Shown here: positions 11,578 to 23,705 of the stretch, piece after piece | Layout of the letters: every line of letters begins with the position of its first letter | Numbering within the stretch: the first letter of the stretch is position 1 | From: Grifola frondosa | Lineage: Eukaryota > Basidiomycota > Agaricomycetes > Polyporales > Grifolaceae | Direction of reading: 5' to 3' | NCBI GenBank assembly: GCA_001683735.1 | Contig: LUGG01000004.1 | Coordinates: 930,001 to 994,000 of the forward strand | Length of the DNA: 64,000 bases | Notes under the pieces: model-generated | Seen by the model: the letters and a program-made list of their open reading frames with translations, nothing else | What the model was told of the DNA's origin: nothing | The model's database searches: none | Made by a program: the position numbers and the translations under genes

Positions 11578-13317
11578 CTATGGCGGCGTAGGGGTCTTCA
11601 CTGCGTTCTGGATATCATACCAATATTCTGCGATCTCTGCTCAGAATTGCCCACCAGCATGATACGAACGGACGTACTTTCAGCTTGTTCGAGAGCTCGA
11701 ACATTCCCCTTTAGCTTGTTGAGCGTCTCAACATATTCATCTTCCTCGACGCTGTCGAACACGATGCCTCCACCTGCTTGCAGATATGCTACACCATCTT
11801 TGAATGTCATGGTTCGAATAGCAATGCACGTATCCATCTCATCCTCAGCAAAGTCAAACCGTCCGACCGCACCAGCGTACACTCCGCGGCGCTGTCGTTC
11901 AAGTTCGTACACCAATTCGATAGCCTTGATTTTTGGCGCTCCAGAAACAGTCCCCGCAGGGAAGATCGAGCGGAAGGCATCGAACCTGCACGCAAGAAAA
12001 GCACACGATTAATATCACGAAGGCTTCGAACAAGACGCCGTTAATAAACCTTGTCTTGCCCTCTCGCAGCATTCCAGATACTTGCGAAGTCAGATGGATG
12101 ACATGGCTGAACTTCTCCAAGCGCATGAGCTGGTCTACTTTTACCGTCTTTGGCTGGCAGACCCGGTTCACGTCGTTCCGTGCCAGGTCTACCAGCATAA
12201 TATGTTCTGCACGGTCCTTTTCTGAGGCTAGAAGCTCGGCACCTAGCCGGTCGTCCTCTTTCAATCATAGAATTAGCACATCGATGGCGCTCAATTATGA
12301 CCACGCACCTTCAGCAGTCTTCCCTCTGTGGATTGTCCCGGCAATAGCATGATTGTATACCTTGTTTTTCTCCACTTTGCATAGTGTCTCAGGGCTGGCC
12401 CCGACGACCTGTAGGTGGCCACAATCGAGGTAAAACATATAAGGACTCGGGTTGATGCGCCGCAGATGCCGGTAGACGTTGAATGGATGCAAGGTCGTGG
12501 GCCGCGAGAGCCGCTGAGACGGAACAGCCTGGATAATATCGCCAGCCACAATATGCTGCTTCAGCTTCGTGACGAAGCCCTCATAGCCCGCCTTCCCGAC
12601 GTTCGAGACGGCCTCTTGGTTGAGGATGATGGGCTGCTGGTACACCTCCGGCGTCGTGCCGCTCAGAACGAGCTTCGCGAGCCGGCGGGCCTTCGCGACC
12701 GCAGTCTGGTAGATGAACGAGAGGTTGACCGTGCCCGCGTCGCCCGGGCAGAACACGTGCGAGACGACCTTCAGGTTCTGGTAGAGGTGATCGTAGATGA
12801 GCAGCGTGTCGACGAGCATGAAGATCGCCTCAGGGATGCCGAGCGGGTCGTCGAGCGGCCGCGCAGTCTTTGGCTCGAAGTGCTGGATGCAGTCGTACGC
12901 AACATATCCGATAGCGCCCCCAGTGAATGTCGGAACCTCGGGGAGCTTGACATACTTGTACAGCGCGAGCTCTTTCTGCAGCGCGACCATGGGGTCGCCG
13001 GTGGTCTCCTCATTCGGACCGACCTTGATGATCTTGAAGGGGTCTCCGCTTCTGAATCAGCCGCGCGCATGTCAGAGAGATGCATGCAGCTCACCTGCAC
13101 CAATGAAGCTATATCGTGCTAGGTTTTCGCCCGCAACGACGGATTCCAGCAAAAAGCTGTACTTTGAGTCCTTCGCTACGCGCAGGTAGGCGACGCACGG
13201 CGTCAGGAGATCGCCCGGCAGCTCCACGTATACTGGGACACAGTTGCCTCGCTTCTCCTTGAGAATGATCTGCTCAACGGTCGCTAGCGGGGGTACTGCT
13301 GGGAGTTTCTGTTGCAT
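11578..13317 (-). CDS. TRP2: Anthranilate synthase component I
   Basis: Converts chorismate to anthranilate, using ammonia from the glutaminase subunit, as the first step of tryptophan synthesis. The N-terminal half has [16 protein letters not shown] and the LLES element (FLLESV, about 13150) that binds feedback tryptophan in this family. The chorismate-binding half has [20 protein letters not shown], then [28 protein letters not shown] and GGGIVFDS in the right order. The last exon, after an intron, reads [19 protein letters not shown] and stops at 11578. I took ATG 13317 as the start because the conserved region follows at once. An upstream exon reaching to about 13435 that splices to residue K of the same segment is an alternative. 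The exon junction near 13040 is not clean in phase and may hide an indel. Confidence 0.92.
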
Positions 13318-13644
13318 CGTCAGTCAGCAGCACCATCGCAGCGAAGAGTAGCACGCACTTGGGGATCCATACGGGGCTAGTGTGGCGCGGTGGAGAAACG
13401 CGAGGTATGCGGAATGGGTGGTAGTCGGTCTGCATCTGTGCGATCGCGTCGAGATTTTGAACGCGAGCGTGAGCCTCCTCTGAGTCATGAAACACAGCAC
13501 ACTCTTGCTCCCAACTCTCATTAGAGCCCTCCTCGCTGTTCTCTGCCACGCAGTGCATTCACAGCATCTCGCATCGCAACAACTCAGCTCGGGATTATTT
13601 GAATCCATCTGGTATCACTCCTCAACTCAAGTCCGTTCCGCGCC

Positions 13645-15325
13645 ATGATCACTCCTCGTTTTTCCTGTAGCCAGACGGAGGTGTCCGTGATCGTCTCAAT
13701 ATACTGCCCCTCCGTTCGAGTACGCCTTCCATCTCCCCGGTGACATTCTCTGTGCTCACATGCCACGTACGCAAGTAGGCCTCCGATGTGGAGATCAGCG
13801 TTGACGAGACGCTCTTCAGCGTCCACATCAACCCATACTTCCTACGCCTCAACTTCTCACATGCACTAGTGGAGGACGACGCGTCGTCCGCCGCCTACGA
13901 CCCTGGCTCCGGGTACCTGACCGTCACGCTGACGAAGGAAGTCCGGGGCCAGGAATTCAAAGACTTGGACCTCCTCGCAAAACTGCTTGCTCCGCGGCCG
14001 TCTCAGCAGGCACACGGCGCACCCATCATTGAAGTGCTCGACTCACAAGACACTGCGAACGATGCCGAGGACGACCTCGTAGCGCGCACACAGGGCCTGT
14101 CCCTGGAACAACAAGAAATTCTCGAAGGTGTGTATGCATTCAATTGACGTCCCGCGCGTGCTCACGAACCCCAGCGGCCGAAAATGACTGGCAGCTCCCT
14201 CAACAGCTCCCTGAACCCTTGCCCGCATTGCACATCCGCGCGGAGCACCGTTACGGCTTCCTGGACGCACACGCGGGCTACTTCACGCACGTCGCGCACA
14301 CCGAGAACGAGGTGAACGAGCTCGGTGCGGACGCGGAGGCGTGCCCGCCGGACGAGCGCCGCCGGAGACGCCTCGCGCACGAAGATGAAAAATGGGACGA
14401 GGAGCACTATTTGTACGGAAAGTTCCTTGTGTTCTCGACGCATACTTACAGAAAGTAGGGCGGACTTTGCGGACGACGAGTATATACAGGAACTCCTGGC
14501 ATGGAACCATCCACACGCAATTGTCTCCGATGAATTCCAGTATACGGAGGAAGAAAACCTTACCATGCTGCGCCTGCCGCGCAAGGAATGTACGTACCCA
14601 GTACGAACCATGCCATTGTACTCAAAACGCCCCACAGATCTGGCGAGCGCACGCCAGACACACGATCTGTATCTGACGCTGCTGACATTGTTGTTCTCGT
14701 ATGCCTACGAGTCTCGTACGACGCAATGCGACCCCACGCCGGAGAGTGCCTGGACGATCAGTGCACTGACCCCGGCGTTCTCTGCCCTGGATCCCCCACC
14801 CTATCAGCCGCATCCGTCCTCCGACCTTTCCAAATTCACCGCGCCCGAGCTCGCCGCGACGTTCGCCGCCTCCTATCGCCGCGCTCTCGCTTTCCCATTG
14901 TACCGGTCCTTCGCGCTTGCGGATGCGTGTCGTGCGGACGTCGCCGCGCTGCTCTCGGGAGGCAGGCGCGTCGTCGCGCGGTGCCTCCTCGAGATGAAGC
15001 GCATCCTGGACCACCACGATGTGTACTATGTGTATAGCAAGATCTGGGTCGACGACTTCTGTATGTGGGTCTTGGCGAACGCTAGGTACGTGCTTCCAAG
15101 GGTTTTCTTTCAGTGCCAAGCCCCGTTGTTCTGACGCATAGCGCCAGTGACAAGGTTCTGCAGAATTTATCCAGGGACGTCGCGTGCCTGCGCGTGGAGA
15201 AGAAGAGCATCGGCTGGGATCTCCAGGAGCTAGAAGCCCTCGTGCGCGAGGGCCCCAATCGGGATCTGGACAGCGACGACGAGTCCGAGGACGAGATTGA
15301 GCGCATGCTGCCTGTGCCTCTGTGA
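13645..15325 (+). CDS. SHQ1: H/ACA ribonucleoprotein assembly protein Shq1
   Basis: Shq1 is a chaperone for dyskerin/Cbf5 in biogenesis of box H/ACA snoRNPs. The start MITPRFSCSQTEVSVIVSI begins the CS-like p23 fold, which continues after one intron with VDETLFSVHINPYFLRL and ends near 14110. The C-terminal Shq1 helical domain contains HYLADFADDEYIQELLAW (about 14440-14510), YRRALAFPLYRSFALADAC (about 14875-14930) and the highly conserved DHHDVYYVYSKIWVDD (about 15010-15057). Junctions at 13719, 14128, 14430, 14591 and 15087 are GT-AG. The tail is acidic (DSDDESEDE). No frameshift was found. It is divergent from TRP2 with a 328-bp spacer. Confidence 0.9.
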
Positions 15326-17432
15326 CGCTCTGGATTTGCACCGCGCTCTCTCTCGTAATAGCGGCCCAAATCGTGACGCCTTGGCACATTGTTTTGGACG
15401 ATCGTCCCAGGCGATGTAGCACAAAACCACAGCTCGGCGCTCCGCGCGCGGGCGTGCAGTAGAGCCTTGTACTCAGTTATTGAATGCAGTTCAGAAGGCC
15501 GCGGGCGACTGGCCCCGTCCAGCCACCGTGCGGTGATTCCCCCGTAAGCCTCCATGGCGGGCCCAGGAACACTGTGCACGCATGGTCACTCGCAACAAGA
15601 ACACTCTGTGAGTCCGAGAAGATGATAATCGTGGATATGCTACCGCTATATGTGCGGGGCTCGGAGCCCCACAGTGGCGATCGCCGCAGGGCCACAGGGC
15701 TCGTATTCCTTCCGATGCGCTGCGCGCGCCTGGTATATCGCGCCTGATATATTAAGCACACTGCTTGTTTTCACGGGAGCTCATCGCGCCACACCAGGGA
15801 GGCCGGTGCAGATAGACTGCATTGGGAACAAGAGCAGATGCGGATTCACACCGGGCGGGGTATAGGCGGCAACTCAGTGCAGTACCGCGGTGCATCCACG
15901 ATGGGAAGATGGATGGATATCATCATGACCACTCCCCCGTAGTGTACGGACGTACGGAGAAGGCTGCCCACGACGCAGATGCCCGCCTCGGACGGGGGAG
16001 GGGTGGTGGGCAGATGGTACATATGCGGCAACGAGGGAGCTTCCGCAGGGTGCGGGCCGGCGCGGAGAAGTGTCGAAGGAACATGGCATGCTGAGCTATC
16101 TATGTCCGATCCCAGAAGCGGCGTGCTGAAATAGACGAGCAGGGCTCGAAAGCCACCAAGAAGCACGCCGCATCAGGGCTGAACGCCACTACCGCTGGGA
16201 ACGCCTGTGCCGTTTATGAGATGGTCATCGATATCAGAACCGGCGGCAGAAGAACGCAGGCGGTTGAGTTCGAACCTTCGTGCTGGAGGCTGACAAGTGT
16301 GACCTTCGCGTGCCCGCGTGGGTAGAGCTGCTTTGGACTGAATTGCAGGACGCAACACATATGAACGCACTGGTGAATATTTTGCCAGACAAGGCCTGTG
16401 TTCGGCGTTTTCGCGACGTATGTCTGGCATCGCGCGTGCACGTCAGTGCCACTGGACGCGCCCGCATCCATGTGTGTTTCCCTCGGACAGCTGAAACGGG
16501 AACAAGGTCAAAATCCAGAACTCTCGCACATTGTTGTCGTCCGGGACCGAAGAGCGTCAATGCGTGCATCGAGAGACTTGCCGTGTAGTGCGGCCGAGCT
16601 CCCCGCGGGGGGGCAATTGAGTATGTGAACTTTCCGTTGTGCAGCTGCGAGCGCCGTCCGAGCGAGAAGCTTGCGTGATGCGTGTCAGCACACACCGATC
16701 CGAGATGTGAGAAGGACCCTTAAGAAAACACATTAAGTCACAATGTTGTAAGCACTAATCGTGTGCGTGGCACTGTCTCCGACGACTTGGGCCCCGGCGA
16801 AGCGGGCTGACGCGGAGCCGCTAGATATTGCTCAACGAACGTCTGTGGATGGATGGACCGCAACTCATAGGCTGGTTTATATTTGCACAACAAGTGGGCA
16901 CCGTGCGCTCTCTGCAGACGCATCTCACGCGGCACATTAAGGGTGAATTTGGGATCACGAAGAATACTATACGTAGGCCGGATTGACGGGCGTATGTACA
17001 GCCCCCGCGAGCAAATCCGCCGAAGAACGTACGAGCCACTCTGCGCTAATTTTCTTTTTCTCATGGCACAGAACGCGGGTGCGTTTTGCGCGGGCGGTGT
17101 GACCGTCCGAGCTTTCCCCGGTCAAGATGCTGCATGATCTACACGACGCATCCCAATCTGCTCACTGAATTTCCCCGAGCTCGCACCGCGCACGAACGAT
17201 ATTACTTACTCGTGGAAAATCCCAGCGTCGAGGCCACTTCGGTCTCTGGCTCTTCAAATTCGCCAAACAGCGAACACTCCCCGGCGAGATCGAGGGTGCT
17301 CGCTCGCGCCACCAGCCCAGAAGAGCGGCGGAGCACGAAGCCGCACCGCCAAGCACCGACGCCCCGGGCCGCGGCCTCCATGATCGCAGCACGCGCGCCG
17401 CGCTCGACAACGAACGATCACCAGTCTCACTC

Positions 17433-17449
17433 CGTACGTACGTACGTAC
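17433..17449. repeat. CGTA tetranucleotide repeat
   Basis: Four copies of CGTA plus one base. Short simple repeat in non-coding DNA. Confidence 0.8.
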
Positions 17450-17708
17450 TCGCGGAGTCCGTTTTGGTCGCCGGCGCGAGCGAATTGGGCTCACAATGGA
17501 ATTCACGTCGAGCGCGGTTTGTTGTACAAGTACACGAATCATATTACTTATCTATTATACACGCGCCCCCCCGACGAAAGACGTGCGGCGGTCGGGGTGG
17601 CGGATATTAGCTATGGGCGTTCGACAGTGGGCAATAACAAAGACAAATGGCGATGGAGACAGCGCAAGAACTCGAAGAGCGAAGCGAGAAGGATGACTAG
17701 GATAGCAA

Positions 17709-17727
17709 GCGTGCGTGCGTGCGTGCG
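17709..17727. repeat. GTGC tetranucleotide repeat
   Basis: Between four and five copies of GTGC in a row. Short simple repeat in non-coding DNA. Confidence 0.8.
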
Positions 17728-18019
17728 AGGGACGAGCGTGATGCATCATGTGATGTGGGGCCGAGCAGATAGAAGCGGCGCGTGAGTAAGTATGGGGGCG
17801 GAGTGTGTGCGGGAGCTACCGCCATGGCGACGGGAGCGACGACGAAGGGCAGAATGGAACGGCGCGAGAAGCGTGCTAGCACGGGCGCGATCGCTAGAGC
17901 GAGCCAGTAGCACGCCGGCGCGACAGACGCGAGGAGAACCCCAGCCCAGCGCGCAGAAGTCGGACACCGCACGCGCGCAGACCCACCTCGACCATGAAGG
18001 TCGTCAAGGGTCCTCCGCC

Positions 18020-20139
18020 TCAGCCGCCGCCCCCCGCGACGCGCTTCCGCTTGCCCACCCCCCACGAGCCGAGCATGTCCGCGCTGCTCCGCCGCGACTG
18101 CAGCTCGATCCGCGCCAGCTCCTCCTCCCACGCGCGCACCTGCTCCACCTCCAGCCCGAGCTGCAGCCCCAGCCCCGAGTTCTTCCTCCGCTCCCGCTCC
18201 CTCTCGTCCACACTCGCCCGCCCCTTCCCCTTGTCCGCACTCACACTCTCGCCCCTAGACGCATACACCATGCTCTCCCCAAGCCCCGACTCCTTCCTCG
18301 CATGCCCACGCCCATGCGCGCTCGACCCCGACCCCGAGCTCGACGCGCCCTGCCCCTCCGCATTGTGGTCCGGGTCCGAGCGCATCCCCACCTGCGCCTG
18401 CGCCGCGTACGGAAAGTTCGACTTGTCGCGCGGCCCCGCCGACGTGTGCGGCCGCCGCGGCGTCTTCCGCCTCTCCTTCCCCTTCGTGCCCGCCGCAGAG
18501 ACACTCGCAGCCGGAATATGCCCGCGTTCCGTCCGCTGTGGCGGGCTCTGTGGAGGGGATGGGAGCTGCGCAGGCTCTGTCTCTGCCTCCCCCGGGCGAC
18601 GCCACGGGCTGCGGCTCTTGCTCCGGAGTGCACTCTGGCGCTGCTCCGTGTACTTCTCGAGCGCGAGCCGACGCTCCGCCTCGCCCGTCGCGACGACCGC
18701 AAGCTCACGCGGCTCGAGCTCGAGCGCGTCCGTCGCGCCCCCCGCGCTCGCGACGACGAGGCGCGTCTTGACAAAGTAGCGCACGGACGCGAGCTCGCTG
18801 TGCAGCGTCTCGCCGAGTGCCCAGCGGCTGTGGCTGCGCGCGGACGGCCAGCGCAGCGTGAGCGTCTTCGTCCACGTCCCTGTCCCGTCGCACGCAAAGT
18901 CGGAGCACTCGGACGTGGCGATGGTAGAAACGAGCGTCTTGACGGGGGCGTCGGAAGAGGAGGACGGCGGGGAGGGGTAGGTGGGGGAGGATGGGATGAG
19001 GGGAGGAGTGGTTGCGTGGTGGAAGAGGACAGGGTGCTGTAGGCGGAATCGAATGTGTTCGTGCTGGGGGAGGGAGTAGACGCGTATGGTGAGCGGAAAC
19101 TGGAGGGCGGACCGGCAAGGTAGTTTGGTGACAGTTGGGCAGTGGTTGGGGAAAGGATCTCGTCTCTGCTATGGCGAGAATGCAAGGACGGAGATGGAGA
19201 CGGAGATGGAGAGGGGGAACCGCGGGACATACTACTCACTGGGGAGGAGGATGAACGGGCGTGGGGGACTGCGGTGGAGACTGGGGGGACAGTACTAGTA
19301 CGCAAGTCAATGCGTCGCTCCACAGTCAAAGTTGCACTGCGAATTGAGACACCGGGCTCGAGGGCTGGAGAAAGAGCGAGGCGAAGACGATGTCGGTGGG
19401 ACCGACGGGGATAGTCGGGGTGGAGATGTTGTAGCGGATGGCGGGTGCGCGGGGTTTGCTGGTGCGGAGGTAGAGGGAATGATGGGTGGGAGTGGACGGG
19501 GTGTGTGTGAGGAGGGTAGACGGAACGTCATAGCGGACGAGTGGCAGATCAAAGTAGCGAATGAGGCGGGATCCGACGCCGGGGATGTATGCGTGTTCTA
19601 GGACTGGAGGATGAACAGTAGAGGAGGACAGGAGATGAATGATGAGTGATTGAAATAGGGTGGCAGATGGCAGACGGGAGAGCGCTGGGGGTGGGATTAC
19701 TGACCTGCTTCGAGACGCCAGAAGGTGCGGTATTCTTGATAGTTGGCGGTGCTGTAGCCCGGAGTGCGCGTCGGGAGGGTGATTTTGAAGGGGCAGTCGA
19801 GTTCTGCGACGGGGGCGTAGTCGACGCCGTCGGGTTTTGACCAAAGTTGCTGAGATTGGTCGACGAGGATGATGGAGCGGGACGAGCGGTTGAGGGTGGA
19901 GCGGGACTCGTAGCAGCGGACGGAGACGGAGAGGGACTTTGCTAGGATTGGCTTGCCATCCTCGTCGAGTTTCGTGCGCACAACTGGGAAGGGTAGGAGG
20001 TGAGCGAGCGAAGGTGGTAGAATGGAGGAGTGCACGTACGACCTTCGACTTTGACGGGGGTGAGACCGAGGTAGCCTTGATAGGGGAAGAAGCGAGAGCC
20101 GGAGTTGCCCTTTGTAGTGGAGACGTGAAGCTGGACCAT
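18020..20139 (-). CDS. Arrestin-like protein (arrestin N and C domains)
   Basis: Arrestin-fold proteins of fungi act as adaptors that recruit ubiquitin ligases to membrane cargo. ATG 20139 begins MVQLHVSTTKG and YLGLTPVKVEG, then VVRTKLDEDGKPI and VSVRCYESR follow after one intron: the arrestin N domain. RLIRYFDLPLVRYDVPS leads to the C domain (FPLTIRVYSLPQHEHIRF after an intron at about 19110-19240; then TKTLTLRWPSARSH, and SVRYFVKTRLVVAS). The last 250 residues are low-complexity, rich in S, R and E. One base is missing at 19362-19364: FLQP and LEPGVSIRSATL are in different frames. An upstream open frame reaching 20503 is in another frame and I do not count it. I see no clear PPxY motif, so the ligase link is only inferred. 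Confidence 0.72.
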
Positions 20140-20617
20140 TGGGCGTGGAGGGGAGAGGAGAGGGAGAATCGAGGAGAGGAGAGGAAGGGAAGGATTTGTA
20201 GTGGGCCATGGTGGGTGACGGTGATAATTGACGAGTTCGCGTACGTCGCGTGTCGCTCGAGGTCGCTTCGGGAAAAGAATCAAAACGATTAATGTGTGAT
20301 GGAATCCTTTCCATCCCTTCATCCACTAAAAAAGAATTCCACAGATCAACAGATCCATCAGATCCTCTCTTCAGATCCTCCATTCCCATTGGCCGCGCCT
20401 CTCCCCAAATCCGGCTCGCAACCGCATCCTTTTTCGGCTCTCCATCGTCCGCTGCCCCGGCACTCGATCGGCGACGGACTCTGTCCTTTCCTTTCCTGGA
20501 CATTGCGCTTTCACACGCCCGTCTTTCCCACGCGTCGCTCGCGCGCGCCTCCCTTAGTACTTACAACACCCAGCGCAACACCCAGCACACCTCAGTACTC
20601 AGTACTCAGTCTTCACC

Positions 20618-22765
20618 ATGGTCGCCGCTTGGTACATCCCCATCCACATTGCTGGAATGATCATAACGGTATCTTCTTTCTCCTCCCCTCGTCGCGTCCC
20701 ACAGCACTCACAACCTCACAGGGTTCGAGCAACTCGTTATGGAGCAAGTGGCAGGCGAGCACTCTTCCCCTCCTCACATTCCCCCTCTAACTCCATCAAC
20801 AGGACATGCAATGCGTAGAGAACTGCAATGACCCAAATCCCGCCCACCATGTCCTATACGAGCAGCCAGTATGGCAGACCCTCCAGATGTTCCGTGCGTG
20901 TCTCCCCTCCTGCTATCTCGCAATCCCTCTTATCGTCACCATCCGTCCTAGTCGGAGAGATGCTCTGTAAGTACCCGTAATCCTCCTTCTGCTCTCTCCT
21001 CATATGGTCACAATCCCCGTATTTCCTTTAATCAGGCTTTTTGCCTGTCATCTTCGCGTGGCTTAGAACAAGGCGCCAATCTCGTCCCGTACAACTCCCT
21101 GCCGACTCCGACGAAGAACTAACTACCGGCCCAAAGGCTCACATCCCCCTCAGCATCTCCATGGCTGGAAGATCCTTCTCTTCTGGTTTCCCGCCGCCTG
21201 TGATCTCACCGGCACCACGGTTCGTCCTCTCTCCATCCTTCCTTCTCCCTTCTAATCCTCTTCCTCGTGTCCCCATCCTTCTTGCCGCCCCTTGGCTCTC
21301 ATGCCCAGCTTATGAATGTCGGCCTCCTTTACACCCCGGTATCAATCTATCAGATGACCAGAGGCGCCCTTGTTCTCTTTGTCGGCATCCTCTCCGTCCT
21401 CTTCCTCCGCCGCAGGCTCTGGCTCTATCAGTTGAGCTCCCATTCTTTTCCTTTCCCATCCATTATGCCCTTTTCGGTCTGCGCACCCGTGCGCCCACAA
21501 CCTCTTCTCTCCCTTTCCGACCCCGCTAACTCTTGTTCCCAAGATGGATATCCCTTATTACCGTTATGGCAGGCGTGTCCCTCGTCGGCTTCAGTGGTTC
21601 CATGATCAAGGATGCCGTCAAAGAGGCTACCATCTCCGCTTTTGACGAACTTCCACCTCCGCAGCCCATCGAGGAGCCCGAAATCACAAAGGTTCTCGTA
21701 GGTCCGTACAATCTAGAACCGTGCTGCGCACATTACCCGCGGAAATCGCTGACAGCACTCCCTTCTCGCATTCTAGGCGTGTTCTTCATCCTCTTCGCCC
21801 AGGTGTTGTACGTCGCTTTCCTGCTTCATGCTTCTGTCATGGTTTCTGGGACGCCTGCTGACGTTTCCTTCTTTCCGGCTTCCGGTACCGTATCCCGTTC
21901 GCGCCTCCAATAGTACCGCAACGCAATTCGTCGTTGAAGGTATTGCTCCAAGCAGCGCCTGCCTCTTACCGTGTTAACGTCCTTATCACTGACTCTTTCC
22001 CACAGAGAAGACATGGGCCGCTATTCCGTCCCGCCACTGCTCGCGGTGGGGTATGAGGGCTTCTTCGGCACGATCAGCGTGCTGCTCTGCATGCCGCTCC
22101 TCGCGCACTACTCGTCCGCCACGCCGTTCTTCGACCTTCCGCGCGGATGGTACCAGATGATCGGCACCCCCACCGTGCTCTACTCGGGTATCGCCATCGC
22201 GTGCTCGATCGCGCTGTTCAACTACTTTGGGCTGAGCGTGACGCGCCATGTGAGCGCGACCGCGCGGAGCCTTACGGACACGTGCCGTACGCTTAGCATC
22301 TGGCTCATCAGTCTCGGGCTCGGGTGGGAGGCGCTCCTATGGCCGATCTCGCTTTTGCAGGTCGGCGGCTTCGCGCTGCTCGTGTGAGTGCTCCGATTAT
22401 GCTGTCTGCATCTCGTTTGCTCATGCGACGGTGTCTTGTTTGCAGTTACGGAACCGTGAGTGATGTGTTTGTCCTTGTGCCCAGTGCGCCGGCCGCTGAC
22501 CTGGTTCTGTGCACAGTTTTTGTTCAACAACCTCGTCTCCCCGCCGCGCTTCCTGCGCCCGGCGTCCGATGCTACGCCCCACGTCGCCCATGCGCTCCTC
22601 CCGGAGGAGGAGGAGGAAGAGGAGACGCGCTCACTCTTCGCGGAGCATGCGCTCGACGAGACCGCGGCGCTCCCCGCGGACCTCGGGCAGAGCGGGTTCG
22701 ACGTCGTCCCCCGCACGAGCACCCGAGCATCGTCGCCGAGAATGGCGCGGAGCGTGTGTAGGTAG
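20618..22765 (+). CDS. SLC35F6-like drug/metabolite-superfamily transporter
   Basis: A multi-pass membrane protein resembling human SLC35F6, a lysosomal/endosomal member of the DMT superfamily. The start MVAAWYIPIHIAGMIIT leads into GSSNSLWSKWQ, the family's G-S-x-N-x-L-x-x-K-W motif. Further conserved blocks are WFPAACDLTGTTLMNVGL, SIYQMTRGALVLFVGI, FAQVTATQFVVEEK, GYEGFFG and FNYFGLSVTRHVSATARSL. The C-terminus is a hydrophilic tail with a run of glutamates (about 22600-22625). About ten transmembrane helices are expected. Two missing bases are needed to keep frame, at 21159-21160 (between SIS and HGWKILL) and near 22010 (before MGRYSVPP). It is divergent from the arrestin gene. Confidence 0.82.
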
Positions 22766-23705
22766 ATGTCGCCGTCCCCGGCGCTGTAGAACTGTGGGCG
22801 GACCTGGTGTCCAATTTATGTTTTTTCTTTGTTTGCGTACTTGTCGAAGCTCGGATGGACTGGCGTTAATCACGTTGTGCTTTGCGTGCATTTGACGATA
22901 TGGACGTGTGGTTGTACTGTATGTGCTTCTGGTACTCGACGTGGTGGGACGCTGTCCGGCGCGGATGTTGCGGTTGTTGGCGCGCTGTGCGGTGGCCGCC
23001 GTAGCACACTAGTGCGCGGACCCTGTGGTCTGCGTGTGCTGAGCTCATTGTCCGACGCGCGTCGGACCTTCTGATATACGTGATATATAAGTACGTACGT
23101 TCGGCGCCTCGACGTGCAACTAAGGTGGCATTTCGGTGGGAACTTTGACGTACTTACTGTATGTGCGCATCGATGAGCTTGGTGCTGACGGTCATGTTCT
23201 TGATGCATGATGTCGAAGTTGTGCAGTGGCGGCACACTGCCCGGCGAGCCTTAAGTGGTTCACGGTGTGAGATCGAATGTTGGTTGTCGGTGGTGCGCGC
23301 GGGATCGAGCCACCGGTGGATTGTCCCAAGATGGTAACCGAGTACGATGCTCGCAGTCGCCAGCCGTGCAACCGGCCGCCGGTCACCTGGAATGTTTTGT
23401 CGCTTGTGTGGCTTTTCCCCCGAGTACGTCGGTCGCAGGGAATACGGCCCGACCTGACCGTGAGTCGATTGGGTAGCGGCGGCGCAGCGCCCATCACTGT
23501 GGTCGTGCCAAGTGCGGTGAAGCGTTGATGGCTTGCAGCAACCGTACGTACTGCCAGTCGCCGGCTCCAGGCTTTCTTGCTCGAAGTAAAATTGATGTAG
23601 ACGTTTCGAAAGAAATGCAACAGGCGCTGCGTCACTTTGTTCGAACGCCGATCGTATATTTATCTTTCTTTTGGTCGTGTTCTGCAGAGGCCTTTCAGAT
23701 CCTTC
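22766..23705. other. No gene seen
   Basis: Intergenic stretch between the transporter and the kinase remnant. There is no plausible protein frame. A part around 23285-23395 has a weak tRNA-like B-box on the minus strand but does not fold as a tRNA by eye. Confidence 0.5.

Larger units (their letters stand above)
15326..18019. other. 2.7-kb gene-free stretch with short tandem repeats
   Basis: No frame here has the look of a conserved protein and none can be chained by splicing. The only structure I see is two simple repeats: a CGTA tandem at about 17433-17449 and a GTGC tandem at about 17709-17727. The stretch separates SHQ1 from the 3-prime end of the arrestin gene, so it holds two transcript ends and no obvious promoter. 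Confidence 0.5.

Noticed and set aside
14622..15422. 266-codon minus-strand frame
   Set aside because: Antisense shadow of SHQ1 with biased composition and no family.
17792..19042. 416-codon plus-strand frame
   Set aside because: Arginine/leucine/proline-rich antisense shadow of the arrestin tail.
18241..19329. 362-codon minus-strand frame overlapping the arrestin
   Set aside because: Only its first part is real arrestin sequence. The rest is an arginine-rich shadow of the true frame in GC-rich DNA.
20140..20503. Upstream open frame extending the arrestin by about 100 residues
   Set aside because: It is in a different frame from the conserved start MVQLHVSTTKG and has no splice site that joins it cleanly. 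It more likely overlaps the leader.
23285..23395. tRNA-like sequence on the minus strand (GGCTCGATCCC resembling a B box, ending near CACC)
   Set aside because: Two mismatches to the B-box consensus, no good A box at the right distance, and no acceptor or T-arm pairing by eye.
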